From contig JAJSLL010000002.1 of NCBI GenBank assembly GCA_026127935.1, forward strand, positions 94,645 through 137,170: a stretch of 42,526 nt of DNA, given 5' to 3'. Position 1 is the stretch's first letter. Each line of letters begins with the position of its first letter. The position numbers were made by a program, and so were the translations under genes. Origin of the DNA: Thermoplasmatales archaeon (GTDB lineage Archaea > Thermoplasmatota > Thermoplasmata > Thermoplasmatales > GCA-001856825). Below, in pieces: positions 1 to 7,171 of this stretch. The notes under the pieces were generated by a model. The model was not told the DNA's origin and did no database searches. It saw nothing but the letters and a program-made list of their open reading frames with translations.

Positions 1-957
1 CTCAACTGTACCCGTAATGTTTCTCAGGGCAGAGTAGAATTTCAGGTTGTACCCGATGCTGTTGAAATAACTGTTGAGTGCCAGATCGAATGTCTGCATC
101 TGATCATATATTCCATAGTAATGTCTTATCCCATACTCGAGCGGAAATCCCCTGGGATCGTCGAACTCGTCTCCCTTCATCACTCCAGATATACCGAATT
201 TCGTATAATATGGGATGGAGGAAAAAATGTATACCGGAAAAATGAAAAGGCGGATGGGGTATGTATCGGACCACGTGGTAAGCGCCCTGTCATTCAGTGC
301 CTTCACCTTTGAGCTCATCTTTCTGTAGAACCTATCGACCGTCGTCCATATCCTGAGAGTGTTCTGGTGATTTGCCTGAAAATGATCGTATGCGACGCTT
401 GCAGTCTTCCAATGACCCCCAGATTCGTTTACGAATATCGGAAAGACGTTTGCCCCTACCTCCTTCATGATTCCGTATGTGAGGAGACTGTCCTTTCCAC
501 CGCTCGACATTATTGCGACGGATCCATCTTTCTTGAAATCATTCCTGGTATTCAGTTCCAAGTCTATGTTTAATATCGGGCAGTGGCTGGCCTCCTCTTC
601 GTTAGGTGACTTTGGGATGTATTCCTCTCTGTAGAACTCCTGTCCCCTCTTCAGGAGTTTATTGACATATATCTCCCTGCTGTTTATCACCATCATGTTC
701 TTGATGAAATCGTAGTCCTGCTTGGTTATTGGGAACTCGGCCTCTATTTCTTCCGTGAATAGGGAGTAATTCACAAGAGGGATGAGAGAGAGCATCCTGA
801 GATCCTGTCTGTCCATTGTAACTGGGAAATCGTAGCTGAATGATAACTGGACTTCCTCTCCGTCCACTACGTACTTGATGGAAATAAGATCATCCCGGAT
901 CTCCGGGTCCAATAACCTTACTTTCTCAATCGATGATAACTTGCCTCTGGCTTGCAA
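1..957 (-). CDS. PP-loop (N-type ATP pyrophosphatase) protein, 3' end beyond window
   Basis: The reverse strand is open from about position 957 to the window edge (about 319 codons), so the C-terminus is missing. From the TTG at 957 the PP-loop SSGGKDS falls at residues 151-157, preceded by a beta strand (VAIM) and followed by a helix. This is the ATP-binding signature of N-type ATP pyrophosphatases, which adenylate a substrate carboxyl or carbonyl. The substrate is unknown. A later block, roughly MKGDEFD, could be a second active-site loop. There is no ATG near the 5' end. The TTG at 957 overlaps the upstream DUF1611 gene by 32 nt; a TTG at 912 is an alternative. Co-transcription with DUF1611 is very likely. 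The arrangement of a long N-terminal region followed by a PP-loop is loosely like MurL-type epimerases, but that link is weak. Superfamily call confident, function not. Confidence 0.75.
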   Translation of the reverse strand, partial: MQARGKLSSIEKVRLLDPEIRDDLISIKYVVDGEEVQLSFSYDFPVTMDRQDLRMLSLIPLVNYSLFTEEIEAEFPITKQDYDFIKNMMVINSREIYVNKLLKRGQEFYREEYIPKSPNEEEASHCPILNIDLELNTRNDFKKDGSVAIMSSGGKDSLLTYGIMKEVGANVFPIFVNESGGHWKTASVAYDHFQANHQNTLRIWTTVDRFYRKMSSKVKALNDRALTTWSDTYPIRLFIFPVYIFSSIPYYTKFGISGVMKGDEFDDPRGFPLEYGIRHYYGIYDQMQTFDLALNSYFNSIGYNLKFYSALRNITGTVE

Positions 958-1990
958 AACCAGCCACCAATTCTCCTAATCTTTCTATATCAAGCAATGG
1001 AATTATTGCAGGTATGTGATACTTCGATTCGTATTCCTGTGACGCCTGAAGAGCTTCGGGTGCAGTGAGGTTCTGTGTGTTGATTGTAATTGCAATGACC
1101 CTCTTTCCAGAGAGAAGTTCGAGGATCTGTATGACCTTCCCAACGTCTGGCATTGGATACTTCTCGAAACCATCCAGCATCCTTCTTCCAGGTGCATCTT
1201 GAAGAATAATTGCATCGGGTCTTCCCGCAGCTATAATCTCGAAACTGCCAGGATAAGCTGGGTGCACAACTGATCCCTGTCCTTCTAGAAGGATAAAATC
1301 TGGAGTACTCTTTCTCCATGCTTCGACGACTTCATTCTCTATTGCTCCCGCTACAAAGTCGTTGATCGTCGCATCAATTACCGCAGTGTGTTCTATGCCC
1401 TGCATCCAAGAAGTCTGTCCCGTTCCAATCATCTCGGCTGTGAATCCTCTTTTCTCTAACTCCTTCATCACCATTATGGTAGTCGTCCTCTTTCCGATTG
1501 CACTGTCCGTTCCAAGGACTGCAATCTTGAACGACTTTACCTTTTCAATCTCACCAGTGAATGGTATCTTTCTATCCCTGAATATCTTCCTCACATCTAT
1601 GATCTCGACGTTGTTCTCTTGGGCCAGCCCATACAGTTCAGGATCTTCAGAGATGAAATCATGAAGTCCATTTATGATTCCTATGCCCTTAGAGATTGCA
1701 ACCTTCACGATCTTCCTGTATTCTGCTGGAAGTATTCCTCCATCAGTAGCTGCGCCTATAATGAGATACTTTGGATTGTACATTAGGGAATCTTCAAGTG
1801 AAGCAACAATAGGAATGCCTTTGTTCCTCCCTTCGAGATATTCCCCTGCGTCCATTCCAACTAGTTGCGAATCAATCACTGCAACTATTTTATACCTTGA
1901 TGAAAACCTCACCAGTCCGTGAGCTGTCTTTCCATAGGTAGAGGAAAATACCTTTTCTGCTAGTATGACTGCTCTGTCCATTTCGGTCAA
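926..1990 (-). CDS. DUF1611 family protein (DgcN-like, P-loop domain)
   Basis: A 354-residue protein with the two-part build of DUF1611 (PF07755): an N-terminal Rossmann-like half (KIVAVIDSQLVG near residue 34, IIGAATDGG near 77) and a C-terminal P-loop half opening with GTDSAIGKRTT at residues 160-170. A later ILLEGQGSVVHP block is also typical. Members called DgcN are D-glutamate N-acetyltransferases acting with the racemase DgcA; no DgcA is visible here, so a D-glutamate role is inference. The listed start is TTG at 1990, which overlaps the stop of a small upstream ORF by 4 nt; an ATG at 1981 is an alternative. The gene runs straight into the PP-loop gene downstream, suggesting that the pair acts on the same small molecule. 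Confidence 0.85.
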   Translation of the reverse strand: MTEMDRAVILAEKVFSSTYGKTAHGLVRFSSRYKIVAVIDSQLVGMDAGEYLEGRNKGIPIVASLEDSLMYNPKYLIIGAATDGGILPAEYRKIVKVAISKGIGIINGLHDFISEDPELYGLAQENNVEIIDVRKIFRDRKIPFTGEIEKVKSFKIAVLGTDSAIGKRTTTIMVMKELEKRGFTAEMIGTGQTSWMQGIEHTAVIDATINDFVAGAIENEVVEAWRKSTPDFILLEGQGSVVHPAYPGSFEIIAAGRPDAIILQDAPGRRMLDGFEKYPMPDVGKVIQILELLSGKRVIAITINTQNLTAPEALQASQEYESKYHIPAIIPLLDIERLGELVAGFASQRQVIID

Positions 1991-2184
1991 GGAACGTCAC
2001 CGCCAACCGAATGCATATGGCTGTCTATCTCGTTGTGTGCAGCTTTTCTTTCAACGGTACTCGATGTGTTTAGTCTCGTCGATTCTCTGAAAAACAGTCT
2101 GGGACCGAACACGTACTCTAAACAAGAGACACATAAAACGGACGTGCCGCCTGGGTCAGAATCTTCGTTTTCTTCCTCGGTCAA
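1987..2184 (-). CDS. Small hypothetical protein with CxxC
   Basis: A 65-residue ORF starting at TTG. Its acidic N-terminus (EEENEDSD) is followed by LCVSC, a CxxC pair that could bind metal or form a disulfide, and there is no second cysteine pair. A purine-rich GGAGG lies about 12 nt upstream of the TTG, and a TATA-like element sits 50 nt upstream at 2231-2240. The stop overlaps the next gene's TTG start (TTGA), which favours translational coupling. I do not recognise the family. It could instead be an untranslated leader with a chance ORF. Confidence 0.4.
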   Translation of the reverse strand: MTEEENEDSDPGGTSVLCVSCLEYVFGPRLFFRESTRLNTSSTVERKAAHNEIDSHMHSVGGDVP

Positions 2185-2230
2185 ATTTAACTAGTCCTCC
2201 TCGGACGTCAAGTGACAGAAGAAAAACAAG

Positions 2231-2240
2231 TTATATTAAA
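2231..2240 (-). promoter_or_regulatory. TATA box of the DUF1611/PP-loop operon
   Basis: On the minus strand TTTAATATAA lies about 25 nt upstream of the GGAGG that precedes the small CxxC ORF. This fits an archaeal TATA element that would start a transcript near 2208 and leave a short leader carrying a Shine-Dalgarno sequence. Confidence 0.5.
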
Positions 2241-2338
2241 CTTGCGTACTGTGGGTGAAGCGTGGGCTTGCTCTTGCCAAAGAATTTCAAAAGCCAACAA
2301 CAAGAAAAGAATAAGAGTTCGAAGAAAATAGAGCTAAC

Positions 2339-2761
2339 ATGTTTGAGCTCCAGGTCAAACTCAAGAATCCTTCTGTAAGCAGTGACATAGATAGTCTGCT
2401 TTCTGAGTTTCTTTTCGATATAGGTTACCTTGAAGAGAGAGGGGAGTTCAGTCTGGAAACTGTGAAGGAGAGTGTTCCCTTCAAGCTTTTCAAGGAAGTT
2501 TTCTTGTTGAGGGCTGATAAGACTTGGCCTGTCAATGAGATTATGACATACCTCGAGACAACAAAACCAACCCTCTACAGACACCTAAACCGCCTCAAGG
2601 GGCTTGAGATCATTCAGGAGGTTCAGCTCGGGAAGGAAAAGGGATATGTTATGAGGTACAATTCGCTCTCCCTTGCCTGGAACTTTGTTGAATCGAATGT
2701 GAAGATGGCTATGGATAATTACAGGAAGAGAGTCGATAATCTCCAGGCAATGTCGGAGTGA
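2339..2761 (+). CDS. Winged-helix transcriptional regulator
   Basis: A 140-residue protein. Residues about 62-95 (VNEIMTYLETTKPTLYRHLNRLKG) form a helix-turn-helix followed by a wing (VQLGKEKGYVMRYN), as in ArsR/TrmB-type archaeal winged helices. The N-terminal 60 residues form a separate small alpha/beta segment, and the C-terminal helix (about 110-140) could dimerise. It probably binds DNA, but target and ligand are unknown. The next gene starts 7 nt downstream, so the two are probably co-transcribed. It is divergent from the DUF1611 operon, whose promoter lies just upstream and could be a target. Confidence 0.7.
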   Translation: MFELQVKLKNPSVSSDIDSLLSEFLFDIGYLEERGEFSLETVKESVPFKLFKEVFLLRADKTWPVNEIMTYLETTKPTLYRHLNRLKGLEIIQEVQLGKEKGYVMRYNSLSLAWNFVESNVKMAMDNYRKRVDNLQAMSE

Positions 2762-2768
2762 ATAACAA

Positions 2769-3026
2769 ATGATGACTCATCTAACGAAGGGATCGAGATA
2801 CAAGATAGTTTCCGCGAGTTCTACTGAGGATAATGTCGTATCGGAAGGTATGCTAGAGGGGTTCCTTTCAATGGGAGAGGAGCCTGCAATACTGTTGAAT
2901 ATCGGAGACAGCAAGAACGAAAAGTTGAGAATAATTCCAGTAAGCACAATACTGTTCATAGACGTGATAGAACAGAATGAAGTGAAAGAGAACCAAGAGA
3001 AAGGGGACGTTACTTACATAAACTGA
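2769..3026 (+). CDS. Small conserved-looking protein, Sm-like beta-barrel suspected
   Basis: An 85-residue protein starting 7 nt after the winged-helix gene. It has alternating beta-strand segments (SRYKIVSA, SEGMLEGFLSMG, PAILLNIG, KLRIIPVSTILFIDVIE) with glycines at turns, reminiscent of an Sm or SH3-like barrel. The sequence after residue 70 is charged and looks disordered. Its end overlaps the convergent ThpR gene by 13 nt. The fold assignment is inference from strand pattern only and I recognise no defined family. Linkage to the regulator gene suggests a shared role. Confidence 0.55.
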   Translation: MMTHLTKGSRYKIVSASSTEDNVVSEGMLEGFLSMGEEPAILLNIGDSKNEKLRIIPVSTILFIDVIEQNEVKENQEKGDVTYIN

Positions 3027-3523
3027 TAGGTCTGGATTTCATTATAAATTGGTCCAGTTGGTTTCAGGACAGATTCATACAGTGTGAAACTGGTCACTTC
3101 CTGCTCAAGGAAGACTGTGTTCTCATTCTTCGAGATGATCTCAGAGAAATCACGTTTGTCTTTCACGCGAAGTATTGTCAGGTGAGGGCTGAAGGGGTGG
3201 TCAAGTGGTATCTCTCTCGTTCTTGAATGAACCTCATCTGCCAGTTCTTTCAGAGGACTTTCTGGATATGCCTTTACAAACAGTACCCTCCCGTGCTGGG
3301 CATTTGGGAATGCCCCCATGCCCTTCAAAATTATAGAGAACCTCTTTGACCCTATTCCCTCAAGGCTCTTTCTTATCTTTTCCACGCTCTGAATTTCCCC
3401 TAAGAACTTGAGTGTCAAATGAAGATTCTTTCCCTCCACTGATCTGCCTATTGGTTTGTTTTCAGTTATTACCTTAACCAGTATTTCGTTTGCAGGCAGA
3501 CTTATGGCGACAAAACACCGCAT
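3014..3523 (-). CDS. thpR: RNA 2',3'-cyclic phosphodiesterase (2H family)
   Basis: A 169-residue member of the LigT/ThpR 2H phosphoesterase family, at the usual length. Both HxT catalytic motifs are present: HLT at residues 35-37 and HLT at 114-116, in two pseudo-symmetric halves. The family opens 2',3'-cyclic phosphates on RNA to 2'-phosphates and is commonly linked to tRNA processing and repair. The N-terminus MRCFVAISLP is typical. It is divergent from the gcvH-like gene with 55 nt between starts, so they may share a promoter region. Confidence 0.9.
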   Translation of the reverse strand: MRCFVAISLPANEILVKVITENKPIGRSVEGKNLHLTLKFLGEIQSVEKIRKSLEGIGSKRFSIILKGMGAFPNAQHGRVLFVKAYPESPLKELADEVHSRTREIPLDHPFSPHLTILRVKDKRDFSEIISKNENTVFLEQEVTSFTLYESVLKPTGPIYNEIQTYQFM

Positions 3524-3578
3524 CAGCTACCATCAAAATGTTGCGCAAAACTTTTTGCCTTCAGTTGCATCCCCGTTT

Positions 3579-3953
3579 ATGATCGTTAAAGACGGTCTAT
3601 ACTATACGAAAACCCACGAATGGCTGAAACTAGAAGGAGACGTCGCGACTATAGGCATATCGGATTTCGCACAAAATCAGATGTCCGATATAGTTTACGT
3701 TGACTTTCCAAAGGTAGGGACAAGCATCAAAGCAGGCGAGATCGTTGGTACCGTAGAGAGCGTTAAATCGGCTGAAGATTTCTATTCACCGGTGACAGGA
3801 AAGGTTGTTGAAGTTAACAAGACTCTGGAAAAGACTCCGGAGGAAATTAACAAGAACCCTTACGATGCCTGGATTGTCAAACTCAAGATTTCCAATCCGG
3901 CCGAAGTGAGCAACCTGATGAAGAAGGACGCCTACGAGAAGATCATAAAGTAA
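3579..3953 (+). CDS. gcvH: Glycine cleavage system H protein (lipoyl carrier)
   Basis: 124 residues from the ATG at 3579. An upstream extension to 3456 would run over the divergent thpR start and has no H-protein character. The lipoylation site is ESVKSAED with Lys63, and the surrounding pattern (THEWLK, IGISDFAQ, GDIVYVDFP-like, SPVTGKVVEVN, DAWIVKLK) is that of full-length H proteins. It carries the aminomethyl group on lipoate between the P, T and L proteins of glycine cleavage. Those genes are not in this window. The rRNA methyltransferase gene follows 7 nt after its stop, so the two are probably co-transcribed. Confidence 0.93.
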   Translation: MIVKDGLYYTKTHEWLKLEGDVATIGISDFAQNQMSDIVYVDFPKVGTSIKAGEIVGTVESVKSAEDFYSPVTGKVVEVNKTLEKTPEEINKNPYDAWIVKLKISNPAEVSNLMKKDAYEKIIK

Positions 3954-3960
3954 GCTGCAA

Positions 3961-4557
3961 ATGTCCTGGATTAAGAAGAGAAGGTCCGAGATCTACTATA
4001 AGAGGGCAAAGACTGAAGGCTACAGAAGCAGGGCAGTTTACAAACTCAAGCAGATGGATGAGAAATTCTCAATCATAGAGAATGGGATCAAAATCCTGGA
4101 CCTCGGGTCATCTCCTGGAGGATGGAGCCAGTACTCTTCACTTGTGAATGAGAATGGACTGAATGTGGCGCTTGATATTACGCCAATGAGGAGAATTGAT
4201 AACGTCCAGTTCATCGAGGGTGACATTTTTCAGGATGGGATTTTTAACCAAGTTCTCGGTGTTTCACCGGACGGGTATGATTTGGTCCTGTCTGATATTT
4301 TGATGCACACTAGCGGCGACAATTCTAGAGATTCTGCCAACTCTTACTTCATTGCCAAGCGGGTGCTGGAAATCTGTGAGCACGTCCTGACAAGAAACGG
4401 CAAGACCCTCATAAAGACTCTACAGGGGGACCTGACAGAGGATTTGAGAGTTGAATTCAAGAAACACTTCAGGAGAGTCTTCCTTACGAAACCGCCTTCA
4501 TCTCTTCCGCGTTCTGCTGAACTCTATATCCTTGGAGAGTTTTACTCAGGTCACTGA
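3961..4557 (+). CDS. rlmE: FtsJ/RlmE-type 2'-O-ribose methyltransferase
   Basis: 198 residues, the usual size for RlmE. The SAM site is ILDLGSSPGGWSQ (from residue 45) and the K-D-K-E catalytic tetrad is visible as Lys28 (AVYKL), Asp112 (LSDILMH), Lys152 (LIKTL) and Glu187 (AELYI). The family 2'-O-methylates 23S rRNA U2552 in bacteria; archaeal homologues may act on rRNA or tRNA. The 3' end overlaps the convergent TraB-like gene by 74 nt. Confidence 0.92.
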   Translation: MSWIKKRRSEIYYKRAKTEGYRSRAVYKLKQMDEKFSIIENGIKILDLGSSPGGWSQYSSLVNENGLNVALDITPMRRIDNVQFIEGDIFQDGIFNQVLGVSPDGYDLVLSDILMHTSGDNSRDSANSYFIAKRVLEICEHVLTRNGKTLIKTLQGDLTEDLRVEFKKHFRRVFLTKPPSSLPRSAELYILGEFYSGH

Positions 4558-5143
4558 AAAGATCGTTGAATCTCTCAGTCTCGACCACGACCAAGGTATT
4601 TCCTTTCTTCCTGCTGGATATCTCTGTCGCCATGTGTCTTGCCCTTTCCTGTTCGACTTTCAGGTATCCTCCCTTGTTGAGATAGGAGTCCCAATCCTTG
4701 GTGAATGAGTCTGGATCTGACAAGTTCCATCTTCTCTTCAGAAGCCTCCTTCTTCGTAGACTCAGCTTGATCATGTCGGATAACTGGACATACTCCACAA
4801 AAATGTCCTCATAGATTCCTGATGGTATGTCTATTCCACCAACCTCTAGTCCTTTCTGATCTGCAAACTGTATTGCTGCGATGTAGGCCTCTGGAGGTAT
4901 TGATGTGTCCCCAAATTTTCTTGTGAAGTATTCGTAAATAATTTCTACATCGTCCATCTCAACCTCAACCGGACTTTTAATGTACTCTCGAAGTCCGTTT
5001 ACCTCTTCCTCCGTTATAGATAGGAGAATCTGGTCGAAATTTCCAGTGCTGAGAGCTTGCTCAACCACCCTTCCAGAGTCCTTAAGCGCCTTGTTGATTC
5101 CCAATAAGAGTACTCTGTCCTGGCCGTTGAACTCTGCCTTCAA
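4484..5143 (-). CDS. TraB-like domain protein, apparently diverged
   Basis: 219 residues. The order of segments recalls TraB/PrgY proteins: an N-terminal strand (RVLLLGINKALKDS), a central PPEAYIAAIQFADQKGLEVGGIDIP stretch where TraB has its DRxxxxT loop, an arginine-rich helix, then EQERARHMATEI and a final strand (TLVVVE). The usual GxxH near the N-terminus and VGAGH near the C-terminus are not present, so any hydrolase activity of the family may be lost. Its ATG overlaps the stop of the HTH gene upstream (ATGA), so the two are translationally coupled. The assignment is tentative. Confidence 0.5.
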   Translation of the reverse strand: MKAEFNGQDRVLLLGINKALKDSGRVVEQALSTGNFDQILLSITEEEVNGLREYIKSPVEVEMDDVEIIYEYFTRKFGDTSIPPEAYIAAIQFADQKGLEVGGIDIPSGIYEDIFVEYVQLSDMIKLSLRRRRLLKRRWNLSDPDSFTKDWDSYLNKGGYLKVEQERARHMATEISSRKKGNTLVVVETERFNDLFSDLSKTLQGYRVQQNAEEMKAVS

Positions 5144-6084
5144 CTATTCATTCTCTCCTTGATTACTTCCTTCATTTCGTCTTTGTCGTGGAACTGTTCT
5201 AGCTCTGAATATGAAATTATGGGAATCTTGTATCTATTTGGTTTTTCTATTTCCCTCTTCACTACCAGAACCCCGTCCTTATCGCTGAACTTTGAGAGTT
5301 CACTGAGATGCTCAACCTTTCTCTCCACCCTAGTCATTTCCTCTTCTATACCGCCCAAGAAGGAAGACTCCGAGTCCTCCATCAGGAAGTTGACGATGGA
5401 TCTTCTGATTGGATAGACCGAGAACCCTGTCCTCGTTATTTCTTTATTTACCAACCTTTCGAATTCCCTCATTTTCCGGAAACCAGTGGTAACCTCCTCC
5501 ATCTCTACATTCCAGAGGAAGGAGACGTATTCCATTATCTGTTCCCCCAGGAATTCCTCCATCTTTAGCGCAATATCAATCGATGCTGACATGCCCGATT
5601 GGTACATCAGTACCGTTCTTCTAGTGGTCCCAATCGCACTCGCAATCTCACCAAGCGAGAGGGATCTCTGCTCCCTTATTCTCTTTAGCTTCTCCGAGTC
5701 TATCTCAACATAGAAACCGCCGGGTCCTGCCCTGACATTCGGTTCCTCTCCCTCCCTCAAATATGATATAAAAGTTTGAGGAGATATGATCGGTAACGAA
5801 TACCTGCTGTAGACCACTCCGTCTTCTATCCTCTCGTCCCTATTGCTAAGCGCAACTATAAGCGGATGAGCATCCAGGAATCTCGAGACTGCCGTTAGAG
5901 TCTTGGACCCCTCCTCGGTAAGGAGCCCAACATTATTCATGACTTTGATAACAATTATGTTGTCTTCATTTCGCAGAATGAGGTCAAAAGAGTAAGAAAG
6001 ACTCTCGTCTGCGCAGATAGTAGTATAGCCGCCCCTAGCGGCAATTCGGATTATAGAACTTATTATTTCCTGTCTTCTGTCCAT
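5140..6084 (-). CDS. Archaeal HTH-type transcriptional regulator, TK0539/MJ-like
   Basis: 314 residues with the architecture of a conserved archaeal regulator. A restriction-endonuclease-like or Rossmann-like N-terminal domain (1-115) is followed by a Cro/C1-type HTH at about residues 132-165 (KLKRIREQRSLSLGEIASAIG), then a long C-terminal domain. A TATA-like TTAAATATTT lies about 35 nt upstream of the ATG, with GATGAGGG just before it, so this gene has its own promoter downstream of pyrE. It ends in an ATGA overlap with the TraB-like gene. The DNA target is unknown. Confidence 0.8.
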   Translation of the reverse strand: MDRRQEIISSIIRIAARGGYTTICADESLSYSFDLILRNEDNIIVIKVMNNVGLLTEEGSKTLTAVSRFLDAHPLIVALSNRDERIEDGVVYSRYSLPIISPQTFISYLREGEEPNVRAGPGGFYVEIDSEKLKRIREQRSLSLGEIASAIGTTRRTVLMYQSGMSASIDIALKMEEFLGEQIMEYVSFLWNVEMEEVTTGFRKMREFERLVNKEITRTGFSVYPIRRSIVNFLMEDSESSFLGGIEEEMTRVERKVEHLSELSKFSDKDGVLVVKREIEKPNRYKIPIISYSELEQFHDKDEMKEVIKERMNS

Positions 6085-6130
6085 TACTTGCCCTCATCAT
6101 AGGAGACGAAACAAATATTTAAGTACTGGG

Positions 6131-6643
6131 TCATCTCAATTTGTCGATATCAACAAGGCTGACCAATTCTACTCCCAGGTACTCCAGAGCCTCTCTAGCC
6201 CCTTCCTTTCTGTCCACAACTACGATGACCCTGTCGGTTCTGACGTGCATCTCATTCAATTTCGTAATTGCCCTTACAACACTTCCTCCAGTTGTTGTCA
6301 CATCCTCAACAAATGTTATCGTTTCACCCATGTCCAATTTCCCTTCGAAATCCTTTCCAAGTCCGTGCTCTTTCTTTTCCTTCCTGATGATGATTAGGTC
6401 CTTTCCGGTTTCAAGGGAGATTCCAACTCCCAATGGCACTGCACCCAGTTCCACACAGGCTATCTTTTCTCCAGTAACGAGTGGTGCAGCCTTCTTTGAG
6501 ATCTCACTGAGAAACTTGGGGTTCAGAAGAGCGCTCTTTATGTCGACGTAGTAATCTGACTCTTTACCTGAAGCCAGCTTAAACTTTCCAAATTTTATGT
6601 TACCATTTTCTAATAAGAAGTTCTCAATGGTTCCTACAGTCAT
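6131..6643 (-). CDS. pyrE: Orotate phosphoribosyltransferase
   Basis: 170 residues, typical for short archaeal PyrE. The PRPP-binding loop FVEDVTTTGGSV is at residues 111-122, the flexible catalytic loop RKEKKEHG at 87-94, and the N-terminal LASGKESDYYVDIK is characteristic. It converts orotate and PRPP to orotidine 5'-phosphate in de novo pyrimidine synthesis. A GAGGCGATCAA sequence just before the ATG supports the start. No other pyr genes lie in the window. Confidence 0.93.
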   Translation of the reverse strand: MTVGTIENFLLENGNIKFGKFKLASGKESDYYVDIKSALLNPKFLSEISKKAAPLVTGEKIACVELGAVPLGVGISLETGKDLIIIRKEKKEHGLGKDFEGKLDMGETITFVEDVTTTGGSVVRAITKLNEMHVRTDRVIVVVDRKEGAREALEYLGVELVSLVDIDKLR

Positions 6644-6940
6644 TTGATCGCCTCAAATGCGTGAATGTCTATTCTGCATGAATACTTTGCTACTATTTTT
6701 GTCGCCAAAGTTGTTCTGAAAGCATCGGTATTTGATTCAACGGTAGGTATTTTCGCCTGCACTTACAAGGGTTAGATAATGGTATACTGAAGAGTCGATG
6801 ATTAAAGTTTTTGGAATAGGGCAATCCCTCCAAATTTTCATAATTAGGGCTTTCAACCTCCTTACAAATCTCGTAGGTTTGTTGTGGATTCCGCTTATTT
6901 GTTGCCATTTAACGACGATATCGATGCAACGGTATCGGAA
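6644..6940. other. Intergenic stretch between pyrE and tRNA-Asn
   Basis: About 300 nt without a credible gene. Short ORFs on both strands here have no recognisable motifs and lack promoter or ribosome-binding signals. The right end carries the tRNA-Asn promoter. Confidence 0.5.
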
Positions 6941-6950
6941 AATATTATTA
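6941..6950 (+). promoter_or_regulatory. TATA box for tRNA-Asn
   Basis: AATATTATTA lies about 28 nt upstream of the mature tRNA 5' end, the spacing expected for an archaeal TATA element with a short 5' leader. Confidence 0.65.
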
Positions 6951-6972
6951 TCAGCGACTCATAAACCTTCTA

Positions 6973-7045
6973 GCCGCTGTAGCTTAGTTGGTAGAGCACC
7001 CGGCTGTTAACCGGGAGGTCATCGGTCCGAGCCCGATCAGCGGCG
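6973..7045 (+). tRNA. tRNA-Asn (GTT)
   Basis: A complete cloverleaf. The 7-bp acceptor stem pairs GCCGCTG with CAGCGGC, followed by discriminator G. The D arm is GCTT/GAGC, the anticodon stem CCCGG/CCGGG closes loop CTGTTAA with anticodon GTT at 7006-7008, and the T stem ATCGG/CCGAT has loop TCCGAGC. No intron and no encoded CCA. Confidence 0.96.
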
Positions 7046-7100
7046 TATTTCGTTTGGTTTATGAAAGTATCCACTACATGAACAAGTTAAAATTTGCGGC

Positions 7101-7128
7101 CCCACATTAACTGTAATGGGTGTTTTTA
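7101..7128 (+). terminator. Possible terminator after tRNA-Asn
   Basis: An imperfect inverted repeat (CCCACATTA / TAATGGG) is followed by GTTTTTAG. A T-rich end is typical of archaeal termination; the hairpin may be incidental. Confidence 0.35.
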
Positions 7129-7135
7129 GAGACCC

Positions 7136-7165
7136 TCTTTAATAAAAAACAGAAAAGAAGAAAAT
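7136..7165 (-). terminator. T-rich terminator of the beta-helix gene
   Basis: On the minus strand, directly after the stop of the 7172-8275 gene, the sequence is a run of T tracts (TTTTCTTCTTTTCTG then TTTTTT), matching archaeal oligo-T termination signals. Confidence 0.55.
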
Positions 7166-7171
7166 ATTTGA

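Noticed and set aside
3456-3578. N-terminal extension of the H protein
   Set aside because: The extra 41 codons overlap the divergent thpR start and have no H-protein similarity; the ATG at 3579 gives the standard length.
6798-7010. Plus-strand ORF running into tRNA-Asn
   Set aside because: It crosses the tRNA gene and has no motifs; treated as a chance frame.
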